Shown piece after piece: positions 35,708 through 49,400 of a DNA stretch of 64,000 bases; the stretch's first letter is position 1; each line of letters starts with the position of its first letter. The notes below the pieces were generated by a model that saw only the letters and a program-made list of their open reading frames with translations, did not search any database and was not told the DNA's origin. This DNA comes from Populus alba (Eukaryota > Streptophyta > Magnoliopsida > Malpighiales > Salicaceae). The stretch covers positions 12,673,965 through 12,737,964 of the forward strand of contig NC_133292.1 in assembly GCF_005239225.2 (NCBI RefSeq). Direction: 5' to 3'. The translations under genes and the position numbers were made by a program.

Positions 35708-38700
35708 ATGGCGGTTCGAGCCACCGTCTCTCGATTCCCGAAGAACGAAGACGAGCAGGAATCATCGGGGCTACCATGGGGAGTAACAGTAACGCCGTTT
35801 GCGTCCAAAGACGAGAACGGACTGTCTCCTGTGTACGGATCGAACGGCGATTTGTTACCTCGCTGCGAGGACTGTTACGCTTACTTCAACACCTACTGCG
35901 AGCTTGATCAGTGGGCATGGAATTGTAGTCTATGTGGCACTCTCAATGGACTCACCTCACAAGCAATCATGCGTTACTCGCATCCTCGGTCTTGTGCTGA
36001 GACGATGTCTTCTTTTATCGATCTCGAGTTGTCTAGTGAGTAATTTGAAGGATTTTGTGTTTAGCTCAGGGTTTTTGAAGTTTTTAATTTGGTTTAGTGA
36101 GTGACTAGTGTTTGGTTTGTGCAGTGGAGGGATCAGAGGAAGAAATGATGCAAGCGCGTCCGGTTTATGTCGCGGCGGTTGACTTGTCGTGTGAGATTTT
36201 GTTGAATTTATCGTTAATTTTGTTTTATGTTAATATAATTTGAATAAACCAGAATGCGTTAGAGTGGTAAACTGGTAATTAATTAAGTCTTCATAAAGTT
36301 CATGATGACTAGAAGCTGAACCTGAATGACCATTAGAAGAGTATAAGTGCCTCCCCCTGCGCTCATTCTACACAGAAACTTTTCTAACTACTTTCTGCTC
36401 CCGTTGTGATGGCGAGGCAAGTCTTTGCCTTTCTGCAATATGGGTTCCCGTTTTGTAATCATGAAAGGTGGAAATAGGACCAAACTCTCAAATCATTTAC
36501 TATGCATCATGGTAAACATTTTAACTTAGAGTGTGACGTATAGACCTTTGAATTTAAGAGATGGAAATGACAATGTGGCAATGAAGCTTCTGATTTGTTC
36601 TCATTTAGCTGAAATGGAGTGGCAATGGCAGGCACTATGGTGGTGCCTTTGTAACTACGTCCATATCTGCTTTACTTGTCAATTTTATTTTATTTTTTTA
36701 ATTTTGATTCGAGGAGAATAGATTGGTGTGCATATCCAGAAGCAATTTTTTTTTTTAATTTCTGTTTTTAAATATAAGCAGTTTTTAACTTATTTTTTAT
36801 TAGTTGGTGTCACTCTGCAGGCTAAGATCTTTCTAATATGTGTTTGATTTTTCTAAGAGGTAACAACTTTTGTATTTTGATGAATTTGTCTGCAGCTTCA
36901 GAAGAGTTTTTGGAGCTTACTAAAAGTGCATTGCAAGCAGCCTTGGAAGGTTTACCTATTTCTTTTGTTATACGATATGTTTAGATCTAAATGATATATT
37001 AGTTCTTAACCACATGGGTTACGTCCTTTGAGGGTGATTTATTGTTTCTGCTTTGCTGCAGCTCTTGCTCCGGGTTCTTTATTTGGACTTGCTACCTTTA
37101 GCCACAAAATGGGGTTGTATGATGTTCAAGGGCCTATTCCAGTTGTAAAGAATGTTTTTATCTCTCCTGATACAGAAGGAACCCTGCCAATCGAGCTCGA
37201 AGATGTCATGCCTTTGTTACAATTCTTGGCTCCTGTATGTTAGGCACACTTTTTTATGTTTTTGGGATTTTTTATTTCATTTATTTGTTTGTTGCTCTTG
37301 ATAAAGCTAAACGGGAAAGAAGGATTAACTCATGTAATCAAACCAATGCTTCATAGAATGCTTAGCTGAGCTAGTTTTGGATTTTTCACTTTTTATTGTC
37401 ATTGAGTGGTTGTAGTGTACTCTAGCGTGGTTTGTGGTTTGGTAGTTTAATTGACAAGTTTTGTCTAACTTAATGTTGGTACCATCCTAAGTTCAGTGTT
37501 GTGCTACAGGTGGAAACTTGTAAAGACCGTATTACAGCTGCGCTCGACACACTCAGGCCAACAACCTCGTGGGAGAGAACCACAGGTGCAGGGCAAGGAC
37601 TAGAAGGTGTTCTAATGGGCGGGCGAGGTTTTGGTGTGGCAATGGAAGCCCTGGTTAAGTACATCGGATCAGAATATGGAAATACATTTGCTTTAGGTAC
37701 ATGATACATAGAGTCCACGTTATAAAAGGCATCCTTTGTCTCTTGTATGTTGGAGATGTGCTAAGTGCTTTTTTCCTTTTTGACACTCGTTGCAGCAAGA
37801 GTTTTTGCCTTTATGTCTGGTCCTCCTGATTATGGAGCTGGGCAATTAGATACAAAAAGGTATGGTGAACAATATGCTAGTAAAGGAGAGGATGCAGACA
37901 GGGCTTTGCTTCCAGAGCAGACTCCATTTTATAAAGATCTGGTAATCTCGTTGCCTTTGTCTGCATTCAGCATTGCAAGTTTTGGGAAATGTGAGCATTG
38001 ACCTATATTTTACAGGCTGTTGTCGCTGTTCAAGCAGGTGTTTGTGTGGACGTATTTGCTGTCACAAATGAGTACACGGATCTGGCATCCCTCAAGTTTC
38101 TTAGTATTGAAAGTGGAGGCTCATTGTTTCTCTATTCAAACACTGATGACTCAACACTTCCTCAGGATATGTGAGTACAATATACAATATTAATTAGAAC
38201 TAAGATATTCTTAGCTCCTTTTTTGTTGTGAGATCAATGAAACTAGTACTATAATTTTAATTGCAAAATGAGTGCAGTGAATGTCTGGTGTTTGTCATCT
38301 CTAAGATGTACAATCGTGCATGTTTAACTAGTAAGGCAAATAAATTATTTCTGTGCTATATTTACCTGTCTGTTGTTTTATTATAATCCATCTGTAGTGG
38401 TTCTATTATCCACGTGTGATTTTATGTGCTATCTTCTTTAAGGTATCGGATGCTTAGTCGACCGTATGCTTTCGGTTGCATATTGCGATTGAGGACGTCT
38501 TCTGAATTCAAACCTGGTCATTCTGTAAGTGACAGCCATGTTCTTATGAGTTTGTTGAGCAGGGTCTACCATGTTTTTTACTTACACACTCAAAATATTT
38601 CCTGCAGTATGGTCATTTCTTCCCAGATCCACAGTATGAGAATGTTCAACACATTATATGCTGCGATTCTTTTGCATCATATGCTTACGACTTTGATTTT

Positions 38701-41700
38701 ACGAGCGCTACTGGGTTTTCCAGGTATCTGTGTATTTCTGAGAGCTAATATATACTGTGATCTTTAGTTGGCTAAATACCATTGGAACTTGACAACAGTA
38801 TCAATTTGTATAAAAAAATGAGGAAAGTTAATTTAGAGCATATGAAATAATTTTCTCACAGTCCTTTATGTGATTACTAGTGCGTTGAGTATATTAACTT
38901 TAAGCAAATTTTACTGTAATCTGAATGGTTTCTGCCCTAACTGAATCTCAGACATAAGTTAAAAAACAAATCCTTAAAAAAAAAGCTAAAATAACTATTG
39001 TCAGAACACATTTTGGAGTTGAACTATAAATCAACAGTGATGTGGTGATAATAGATTTCCATTTAGCCATTTATATTCAAAACTTATGAGTGCATTTTGT
39101 TATATTTGTTGCAATATTATTTAATCTTATGCTGATAAAATCACAAATTAATTGTTGAATGACAGCTGCTCCTTCTAATGCATTATTTGTATTGGCCTTT
39201 TTGCCATTTCTATGGTCAACCACAAGTCTATCAAGGAACAGTACAGTCGCTTGTCAGTTAGTTAAGAGTAGAGAATTGCCCACTATAGTTCATTGGTTTA
39301 TTCAGTGTCTTAGATCTTGCAATTTCACTTGATGTTTTCTCTCACAAAACTGCATTTTCTCATGTGCAAACAAAGATTTGGATTTGTGAACAGGGATGGA
39401 GGATCAATATGTTCCTTCTCTACTGTAACTTGAAATGGAAAGTGCCACTAGTTTTAATTAATGAGCATGGATAATTATAAATCTTATTGATGGCATTATT
39501 GCTCTGAAGATGGCACAGTTTCAATAGATCCATCTTTTGCCTTCTCAAACTACTATTCTGACTGACAATTCCTTGGTTGGCTTGACTTGGTTCTTAGGCT
39601 TCATGTTTTTTATATAATCTACCTTGCTCTTGCCCTCTCGATTTCTTGTTCTTTGTAACTCATCAAATGTATCTAGTTTGTTTGAGCTTCTTTTCAGTAA
39701 TTAAATTATAATTGCACTTTAAATACAATAGCTTCATTATTTTTGCAGATATGCATCTGAACAACCTGTACTCCAGATTGCATTTCAATACACAGTTGTG
39801 GTGCCTCCTGAGGAGCTCTCAGCTTCAAGATTGGTTTCTTCTAGTAGGTATGACAAAGCTGGTGTGGTTACTGAATATCTTGTTTTGGTATGAATGCCGA
39901 TGAATGAAATAAAAATTAGGCATACTGGACCGGTATTTCATAATATATTGTTGAAGCACCATAAGGTTCTTGCTAGCATTCCATCTCTCTCCGGGCTAGT
40001 GTAATTTGTTGTATGTTTATGCAGAGGCAAGCATTTACTTGAACGCCGATTAAGAATCAGAACTTTGCAATTTGGTACTGCTAGAAATATGAATGAACTT
40101 TATGACAGTGTTGATCCTGAAGCTGTTCTATCAATACTTGTTCACAAGGTACCCCCCCAATCCTGTTATAGTAACAATCTGTTTAAAGAAAAGAAAAGAA
40201 ACAATAGTATTTAATTCTGTTGGTGAAACTTGGGGTAGTCAGTACCATGGCCATAATCATAGCAGGCAATTAAATAAAGAAGATAGTGATCAACGTGTAC
40301 CAAAATAATCAAACAATAAACAGGGAGTGTGCAAGAGATAAATGCTAATTACTTACCTGATTCACCTTATCCTGAGGTCTGGTTGTAGCTTCTCTGTATA
40401 AGGCTTGATTGCTGAAAGAACTCTTCGCTAGTTCTTTACGCAACATGGGCAATCCTCCTCCCTTATTCTCTCCTCTCCCATTCCTGGCATGAGCATGATT
40501 TGTCCTGTTGTCTTTCTATTAATTTAAGTGACTTTGCTCCTTAGGCTAATTGATTGTACATCTATTCAGCATCTGTTGATTATGCATTTTGTTGACTCTA
40601 GGTTATATTAGCCTCATTGGAGCAAGGAGTCCGGGAGGGCAGGATGTTGCTTCATGATTGGCTTGTAATCCTCACTGCCCAGTATAATGATGCCTCTAAA
40701 ATTGTTCAGTTTAAGAATGGTGGTTTGATAGCTTCTCAGATAGATGTTGCATTCTCACAATGCCCACAACTGCAGCCCTTGCCTCGCCTAGTTTTTGCTT
40801 TGCTTCGAAATCCTCTTCTTCGCTTCCATGAAGAAGGTGTTCATCCTGACTACCGGATATACCTCCAATGCCTTTGCAGGTACACCATGTTTACATTTGA
40901 GTTGCAATATATAACTTGGCTGGGGATCATGTTAGAGTATTTTAAAAGACCTTTTTTTTTTTTTTTTTTTTTTGGGGGGGGGGGGGGTGTCTATTCAGCT
41001 GTTGAATTATTATTTTTAACTATTGATGAGTTTAGAAGCGCATGGATACACTGTGTTCACTGGATAAACATAATGCCATAAGACTCGTCAGTGGTCTGCT
41101 TCATCAAGCCCCCTCCCCCCTCCCACTGTCTTGGGGTTGGGAAGAATGTTGCATATTTGTCTTTAACTTAATTTGTAATTTCTACTTTATTATCCTTGGT
41201 GTCTATAATAGTTGTTTTTATTTTCATGCACAAGGTGAAACTTTGTACTTTTATAATTTTTATCACAATTTACTTTTACTGTGGATATCACCACATAACC
41301 TTTTTCTTTGTTGACCATTCCAATGGCTTTGAGGGAGTGGGTGAGGTTGGGGACTCCTCTTTAGAGAAGAGGTTCGCCATCTATTAGGCTATACCCTGTA
41401 AACTTTAAACGTGTTACTTGAAAATTAACCCCACTTTTCTTTTGTGTGAAAAATTAGAAGTCTCACTTCTCTTAATTCTTTCTCGCTGCAGTGCACTGGA
41501 ACCAGGTTCCCTTCATCGAGTTATATATCCAGTATTGATGTCATATTCTACACCAGATAAACAAGCTTATCCACGCCACTCTTTGAGTCGTGCTGCGCTG
41601 ATTACCAGTGGTAGTCCAATATTTTTCCTTGATGCTTTTACAGCTCTAATTGTGTTCTATTCTTCTACAGCAGACCCCACACTTCCTTTTCCTCCACCCC

Positions 41701-42020
41701 AAGATTGTAAGTTGTTTTTATCATTGGAATCAGCTTTTATTCAGAAGAAATTATTTCTTCAAAGAATATCCTCGATTCTCTTTCTGAGACAAAAGGTCCT
41801 CCTATCAGGTTTATTGAGGAGTACAATTAACAAACTGAAGCAAGAAAGGAGTATCACTCCAAAATTAATTTTTATCCGGGGAGGGCAGGATGACGCCTCT
41901 GCCTTTGAGAACTACCTCATTGAAGAACAGGATGTTGATGGTAGTGGCTTCACTAGTGTCACGGGTTTTGTGTCTTTCCTTGAAGACGTTACCCAAAGTG
42001 TGATGGAATACATGAAATAG
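35708..42020 (+). CDS. SEC23D: SEC23 COPII coat protein
   Basis: Fourteen exons: 35708-36035, 36125-36190, 36896-36949, 37062-37234, 37510-37696, 37796-37941, 38016-38170, 38443-38524, 38608-38723, 39749-39847, 40025-40148, 40602-40879, 41492-41706 and 41809-42020. All joins keep frame, giving 744 residues. SEC23 is the inner COPII coat subunit that activates SAR1 at ER exit sites. The zinc finger is C53-x2-C56 and C73-x2-C76, followed by the trunk (from about 125), beta-sandwich, helical (VILASLEQGVREGRMLLHDW) and gelsolin (PKLIFIRGGQDDAS) regions. The finger is shorter than in classical SEC23, placing this in the divergent plant branch with Arabidopsis At2g27460, which I recall as SEC23D. 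The last intron is 102 bases with no stop in frame. Confidence 0.93.
40952..40987 (+). repeat. T22G14 homopolymer pair in SEC23 intron 12
   Basis: Twenty-two T followed directly by fourteen G. Such long G runs are rare in plant introns, and the lengths may partly reflect sequencing or assembly error. Confidence 0.8.
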
Positions 42021-44718
42021 AAGACCAGACAGGAACCTGCGCATAATTCACCAAGCACAGGAAAAAGGCACGTCAACACATTCATTGATGAAATGTGCAT
42101 GTTCATACAATCTGCTAGCAGTTTCAGAACTCTGTTTTGCCAATCAAGATTTGAAAGTTCTGTATCGCCATGGAATCAAAGCATCAGATTGTTGATTATC
42201 AATTTGCCTACATTAACCAGTTGGAAGTTCCATTGTCAAACTTTGGAACACACTCATCATCCCTGTAATTCAAAATTGCAATCATGGGGGATCTGCCCTC
42301 CATCTTGGTTAGAATACGAATAGAGGTTAATCATACTGCGAGTTGCTTTCTTCGAGGGTTTTTTTTTTTATTATTATTTTTTCCCCTGTTGTGTGGGGAA
42401 CAAATCATTCAATTACATTGAGAAGCAATAGATGCATCATAATACTTCTTCGGAGTATAATGGGTAATCAACAATAGATGCATCATACTATAATGGGTAA
42501 TACTCTCCAGTCTTTGATCAGCTGTAGAGGAAATCACTGTTCTGTTCTGAGTTGATTTAGTGATTATTAGTGCATTTGAAATCTCTAAGCAGAGATTGGT
42601 TTATGTTTTCGTCTCTTCAATTATATTTCCATCTCTGTTATATATAGACCAAGAGCTCTTCTACCAACCATTTCGTTGAGATCTTGGACAACACATGATG
42701 TGCAGTTTTTGAGAAGAAATCCCTTTTGAGAACAATGTTACAACATCTTGATCAGTGGACATTGTAAGAGTGAAATATCAGGAGTCAATGTCTCTTACAA
42801 CGGCCATTGCTCAATATGTCATGGCTATGGAAGTCAGGAGCGTAACCTTCGCTCTTTTAACCTCGGCCGCCTGTCTCTGCAGACAATAGCCATCACATCA
42901 AAACAGAAAAAAAGCAAGCAGAATCAAGTGGCAGAGGCATTTAATCAGGATGTTTAAGGTACAAGCAACATTTATGATTCCTGGCAATCCCATTTCTTTT
43001 CAAGAAATATCCTTAAAAGGGCTCCATCCAGGCAGTGGACGCTGATTCCAACCTCGTAACAAAACAGCACCATTTGCTCCTGCGTTGTGAGATAGCATGT
43101 CATACTATAGAAGGTGCACGTGCTAAGCAGTTGGTACACCTAATTTTTTTTTAGATAAATTTTTTTAAGATAATTCAAGTGTTTATATAAAAAAATAATT
43201 TTAAGACTCATGTCATTGTCTTAATTGAATTTAATAAGTTTAACTAATTTAATAAAAAAAAAATACAATAACAATAAATAAATTAAAGAAACTCTTTTCA
43301 TACCTGTTTGGGTTAGTATGTAAAATATATAATTTGATTATGATATCAAGATAACCCTATTCAAAGCAAGTTGAGTAAATTTTTTAAGCTTAATAAAGAA
43401 ACAAACTAATATTAAAAAGGCAAGATAACTCAAATTATTTTAAAAATTAGTGAAAAATCCTCTAAAAATTAAATAAAAATAATAATAGAGCCATGTCTCC
43501 AATTAAATAAATGTTGATGGATAAAACTGAAAAAACATGAATTAAAAAAAAAAAAAAACAAGTAAACCTAGGCGAATCTCCCGAACCTGGGTTAATATTT
43601 CAAACTCATAACTTTTAAAATCTTATATTTTAACTCAGTAACTAAACTTAATTTTCAACCAATTTAATGTTAAAGAATGAAATTAAAAGAAAAAATTAAA
43701 TTAGAATTTTTGTTAGAATAGACAAATATCAAAAGAATGAAGGTAAATTTTGATAGAAAAAAAAAACAAAGGGGGATTAAATCATGAAAAAAATATTTTT
43801 AAAATCATATAAAATAAAACAAACATCAATAAAAAGAATAATGACCAAAATTGATAGATGAAAAAAATTGAAGGAGCACGAAATTGAAAAACAATTCCAG
43901 TTTTATAAATTATTTCAAATAAAATAAATATTAATTAAAATAACAAGGGCTAAATATAAAAGGCAAAATAAATTAAGGGTTACTTTGAGAATTTGAAGGG
44001 TCAAACACTAAAATTGAAGATGAGAGAGAGAGAATTTACTAGGTTAAAGGTCCGTTGACCACATGTGCCGCATAAGAGTTGAGAGGTTAACGAGGTGATT
44101 TGAATAGTGCCATGAAAATCACCCTTTAATCGTCGTACAACACTTTATGTATCGCCCGAATGACATCGCTTTAACTCACATGATGATATGTTTATTTTAT
44201 GCATCAACAATTATTTTTATAATATTATTTATATCTATTAAATTATTAAAGTACCCTCAATCAACTATTTTTCTAATATTATTTATATCTATTAAATTAT
44301 ATAATTATTTTTTACTTTAGTTATTTTATTGTACTTAAAAAATAAAATGCCAAGAAAGCCCCTTTAACCTAGTTTTGATTTGTTTAAGAGTAATATATTA
44401 ATTTTATCATGATTAAAAAATTAAAAAAAAAACCAATTTGTCTCGAAACGAACTCAACAATAACCGATTGATCATATTGAAAAAACAATATTAACCCCAA
44501 TATAGTAAGGTCATCAGCTTTTGTTTTGAGGTGCCCAAATATTATTATAATGTTTTAATTCAGAATAACTTGTGTCTTGGTTTATCATGAAAAAAATGAG
44601 CTGTTTTAGATTTTTTGTTATTTATCACGATTTTTCTTTTTACAAGAACGACAACATGCTGTGCCAAATTAATAATTTTGGGTTACCCTAAGAGATGTAG
44701 TAGTTAATTGTCAAGCTT

Positions 44719-44721
<3 letters not shown>

Positions 44722-44766
<45 letters not shown>
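44722..44766. repeat. (TA)22 microsatellite
   Basis: Uninterrupted TA alternation of about 45 bases. Confidence 0.95.
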
Positions 44767-44770
<4 letters not shown>

Positions 44771-45216
44771 AAAACAAAGCCACTAAGATATTTTTTAAGA
44801 AAACAGAATATCATTAATCAATATTTTCAAGCTTCCGCTAGGAAGTGCTTAGGGTTTGTTTACCCTTTGAAACAGAATTTTTTTTTTTTGAAAAAGTCTT
44901 TCTATCAAATCAATTCAAGCTCTTTCTCTCTCCCAGCTTGAAGTTGCAGGGCAGCAATTATCGCAGGCAGAAAGCTTCTCCTCTCCTTTCCTCTCCAGTA
45001 CGTTCTCAACGTTTATTACATTTCTCTTCTTCTTGTCTTCTGGGTTCTCTCTCTCCTCTTTCTCGTCCGTTGATTTCTTTTCTTAGTGTCTGCGAAAGTT
45101 TATTTTTTCTTAACAAGATCCCATATCTGGCATGTGTTGTTATTTCGAACCGAATCCTTGAAAAAAAAAATCAAAGAAATTAGTTAATGACGTAATAATT
45201 TTTTTAGCTAAATGCA

Positions 45217-45244
45217 TTATTATTATTATTATTATTATTATTAT
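45217..45244. repeat. (ATT)n microsatellite
   Basis: About nine ATT units in tandem in the presumed leader region of the hnRNP-like gene. Confidence 0.9.
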
Positions 45245-46460
45245 AGATTTGTGATTAAAAATCTGAAGAAAGGAAATCCAAACAGATTAAGAGCCAGGCT
45301 TTGACTAAGATTTAGCCAACCTAGAGAACACTGGCATTTTGAGAACTTACCCCATCAAGCCTGGTTAGGGTCTGATCCGTATCGGGTACTTGATTAACTT
45401 GATCCCTTTTGGGGCTTCATTTTGTAGCTGTACTTGGTAGTTTTAGATTTCTAGCTAGGTCATGTATAGAAAAGTTTGATGCTTGCCATGTTTTTGACTG
45501 CTTTTGTCCTACAATGTGGTTTATGAAATTCTTTAGGTTTGGACTCGATAAATGTCTAACCTGCAAGTTTTAGATTCACAGTTTATATGCAGGGAAACTA
45601 GAATGGTAGAACAAGGTAATATTTGCTTAAGAATCTTGTTTGTTTGCAATGTTTGTTGAGAAATCTGAATTTTTGATAGGTATGTTTTAAAGCAATGTAA
45701 CAGTAAACTAAATGTATAGAATCTCCTCTGCATCACATGCGTATATGACTTGTAGGGATCTTTCATATTTCTAAGGTTTAGTATGAATGATTCTTTTGTG
45801 TCTGGAAACTCTGCACTTGTTATTGAAAACTTATGTATAAAGTCCATCCTGTTTGGTATGTTTAGTTTGATGTGTCACCTTGAATTGTTGCAGGAAGGTG
45901 CACAGACTGGTATGTTAGTCTGGAACTCGTATTTTTTTGTGAGATTCGATCATGTTGTGGTTTGATCACCTTTTGTTTCACCCAGCCCTTCACACGTTTA
46001 TCTGAATGACTTGAAAAAGAATCATGGAGACCTCTTATGTGAAACTTTGATTTGTCACCTTGATTTAGCTCAAATCAGTGTGATTCTCTCCTTAAATTAT
46101 TCAATTATCTACAAACTAAAATTTTTATTTCTTATTTCTGTTATGAGGTTCTTAAATGTGACCTTTGGAATGAAGCCGCTTCATGCTTAAACTTGCACTT
46201 CTATTCCAGGGCAGTGGTCACACCACCTTCCTAAGCTACATTGCTGTCATTCAGAAATCTCTTTTGCCTTTCTCTGTTACTACTGCTAATTTTATCATAA
46301 ATCCTTTAGTGGAAGTCTTTCACATTGCAACCACTTTGAACTCCTTTTGGCCTTTCATTTTATTTCCTCCTTTCAATATGTGTATACATCCCATGAATTC
46401 TTGTGGCCTCTGTACCCTCTTCACAGTTGCCTTGCAAGCTTGTGTACTTAGATATATAAG

Positions 46461-49400
46461 ATGCCAAGTACAAAGGGAAATGGATCAGCAGCTGCTGAGC
46501 AAGCAGAGTCTGAAAAGCCAGTTGAGTACGATGAGAAGGTTGATCTTGATGAAGACTATGATCCTGAGGAAATGATGGATGAAGAGGTTGAGTATGAAGA
46601 AGTAGAGGAAATAGTGGAAGAAGAAGTGGAAGAAGAGGAAATAATAGAAGAGGAGGAAGAAGTAGAGGTGGAGGAAGAGGATGACGATGATGCTAGCAAT
46701 CCTAATGCAGGTGATGAGACAAAGGTTGAAGATGAGGATGAGAAGAAAAAACACGACGAGCTCCTTGCCCGCCCTCCTCATGGTTCTGAAGTGTATATTG
46801 GTGGCATTCCAAATGATGCTTCTGAGGAGGACTTGAGGGATTTTTGTGAGTCTGTTGGAGAAGTTACGGAGGTAAGCTCGATTTCTACTCATGAAGCATC
46901 TGTGTATATGATCTTTGTGAAGATGAAGACTCTGGAGAATTTTATGACCACAGGTTCGAATAATGAGAGAAAAAGATTCAAGTGAGAACAGGGGCTTTGC
47001 ATTTGTGACCTTTGGAAGTGTTGATTTGGCTTCTACGGCAATTGGTGAGCTGAATAATACTGAATTCAAGGTGAATGTCCTTAACTTTTTTTTTTTTTTA
47101 TTTGTGTGGTAGTTGTGCTCATGCTTGTTCCAAGATTTTTAAGTATGCTTCTTCAGTTATGTGTGTTGATATTTCTCTCACTCAGGGTAAAAAAATCAAA
47201 TGCTCGACATCTCAGGCGAAGCACCGGTTGTTCCTTAGCAACATTCCTAGAAGTTGGGGAGAGGATGGTCTGAGGAAGATTGTGGCTGAGGTTGGGCCTG
47301 GAGTTACCAACGTGCAATTGGTGAAGGTTAGTGAAGTTAATATTCTACTTTACTTTTCGATACTTTTAACACTGTTTTTATTTCTTCATCTTTTTTATAA
47401 AGAAAAAAAAGGGCAGCCCATGCAATTTACTCATTGGTTATAGAACAATTGGTCACAGGAGAAGAGCTCAAGCAATAACAGGGGCTATGCTTTTATTGAG
47501 TACTACAATAATGCTTGTGCTGAGTATTCAAGGCAGAAGATGATGGATCCAAAATTTAAGCTGGGTGATAATGCCCCAGCTGTGAGCTGGGCTGACCCTA
47601 AAAATGCTGACTCTTCTGCTTCTTCACAGGTCTTGTAAAGCATTTGAATTGATTAACCATCTTCATGATCTAGTTTTTTGCATCTGGTTTTCTTTGATTA
47701 TGCTAGGAGATGCCTTGTGTTTTGGAATTTAACTTGGTAAATCTCACCTCAGCTTCTCTCTTACAGGTTAAGGCACTATATGTGAAAAATTTACCAAAGA
47801 CGGTAACCCAAGATCAGTTGAAAAAGCTATTTGAACGACATGGAAAAATCACCAAAGTGGTTTTGCCACCAGCAAAATCTGGACAGGAGAAAAATAGAAT
47901 TGGTTTTGTGCATTTTGCTGAGAGGTCTAGTGCCATGAAAGCACTGAAGGATACTGAAAAATATGAGCTAGATGGTGATCACTGATTTATCCATCTTATA
48001 TGTATTTGTTATCTCAATGCAAGTGAACAAGTTATTTATGTTGGTTTGGTTTGTTGTGATTTTTAGGCCAGCTTGTGGAGTGTGCTCTTGCAAAACCCCA
48101 GTCAGAGCAGAAGGCTGCTGGAGGCTCAAACTTGCAGAATACAGGTTTGTTACCAGGTTACCCACCTGGTGTTGGTTATGGTATGATGGGGAATGCCTAT
48201 GGTGCTCTTGGAGCAGGATATGTTACAGCAGGTTTTGCACAGGTCAGCAGATATGACTCATTGTACACTTAGCAATCTTATTTTGAACTACTTGGTCTGG
48301 ATGGCAATCTTCTATATATATTTTGCTCATCAACCATTTTGGATATAGCCTTAATGTGAAAGAGGATTACCTGACATCTTTTCTAGTGAATTTTGAGCTT
48401 TGGCTGTGGCTTTAATGATACATATGCATGAGGATTAACTGATCTCATTTTCATTCTGGTGAAATCCAGTTTCCGTGCTATTATAATGGGATGGTTTTTA
48501 TTATAAGCCTTACAATTGTAGGTCATTATGTTCCTTGTATCCAACTTTAGGAGAGAAGCTCCTGACTGAAGCCGATTCTTATTGGTGTAGCATAATTCAG
48601 GCACTTGCCATTTTCACCTCCCATCTCCTCATTTTCCTCCACTCTAGTTTGTTGTTATTCGGTTTGAGCTTCAAACTTTTGGTCAATGAGCTATACAAGA
48701 GATGTAATTAAATTTATGCTATTGACACCTCATTAGAAGCTGCCGAATGCTGGGATGATAGATTCTACTAGTACAATTCATTTATTTGTTTCTTCTTTGT
48801 TAAAACTTAAATTCTGCAGTTTCTAGCTTTCAGCCAATATTGAAGTCATCCCTTTTTTTTTTTAGCAGCCATTGATCTATGGAAGTGGACCATCCCCTGC
48901 TGGCATGGCAATGATGCCAATGCTTCTACCTGATGGGCAGTTCGGATATGTGCTGTAAGCTGAACCGGAGATCCTTTACCTTTTGATTTCTTACATTTTT
49001 ATCTCCAAATAGAGGGTGTGGGATCTTATCAAACTCATCCTTTATGTAGTGTTCAAGGAAGGGGAAACTGAAACAAAAAGTTCAGTTCTCTACCTCACAC
49101 TATCTTCCCCTCCAACACCAATTCATTAAACGAGAAAAAAGGGGAAAAAATAAAATAAAAAGCTGCAATTAGCATAACCCGCAATGAATCCGTTCAAGCA
49201 AAGTGATAGTCATCCCTGCCTTGCACTTTCTGTATTACCCTGTTGTTGCCTAGCTATTTGAATCTGTTCTATTCAATCATTTCACTGTTGGAACCCCCAT
49301 CCCAGAACCTTCTTGTTACTGACTCCACAGGCTTGAGCACTTTACATTGCACGAATTAATGTTCACAGGTTGCAATCACGAGTTTAACCTGTCCCTTGAG

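Larger units (their letters stand above)
42021..46460. repeat. Intergenic: SEC23 3' region, dispersed repeat, hnRNP 5' region
   Basis: About 42021-42700 is probably SEC23 3' UTR and flank, with a small duplication around GATGCATCATA and TATAATGGGTAAT at 42427-42508. About 43140-44200 is a copy of the dispersed AT-rich repeat, with its core near 43644-43700. A (TA)22 tract lies at 44722-44766. About 44840-46460 is likely the 5' UTR and leader introns of the hnRNP-like gene; pyrimidine-rich sequence (44920-45090) and an ATT tract (45217-45244) occur there. Leader exons could not be fixed. Confidence 0.45.

Noticed and set aside
41418..42020. SEC23 last exon read without splicing at 41707-41808
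   Set aside because: The frame is open through the intron, but the extra 34 residues do not fit the family alignment, whereas splicing restores PPPQDC-LLRSTINK; reported instead as a possible exitron.
46485..47069. 194-codon frame antisense to the hnRNP-like gene
   Set aside because: It is the mirror of the Glu-rich N-terminal coding repeat (GAA/GAG read backwards as Phe/Leu) and crosses the exon 1 and 2 borders of a well-supported gene.
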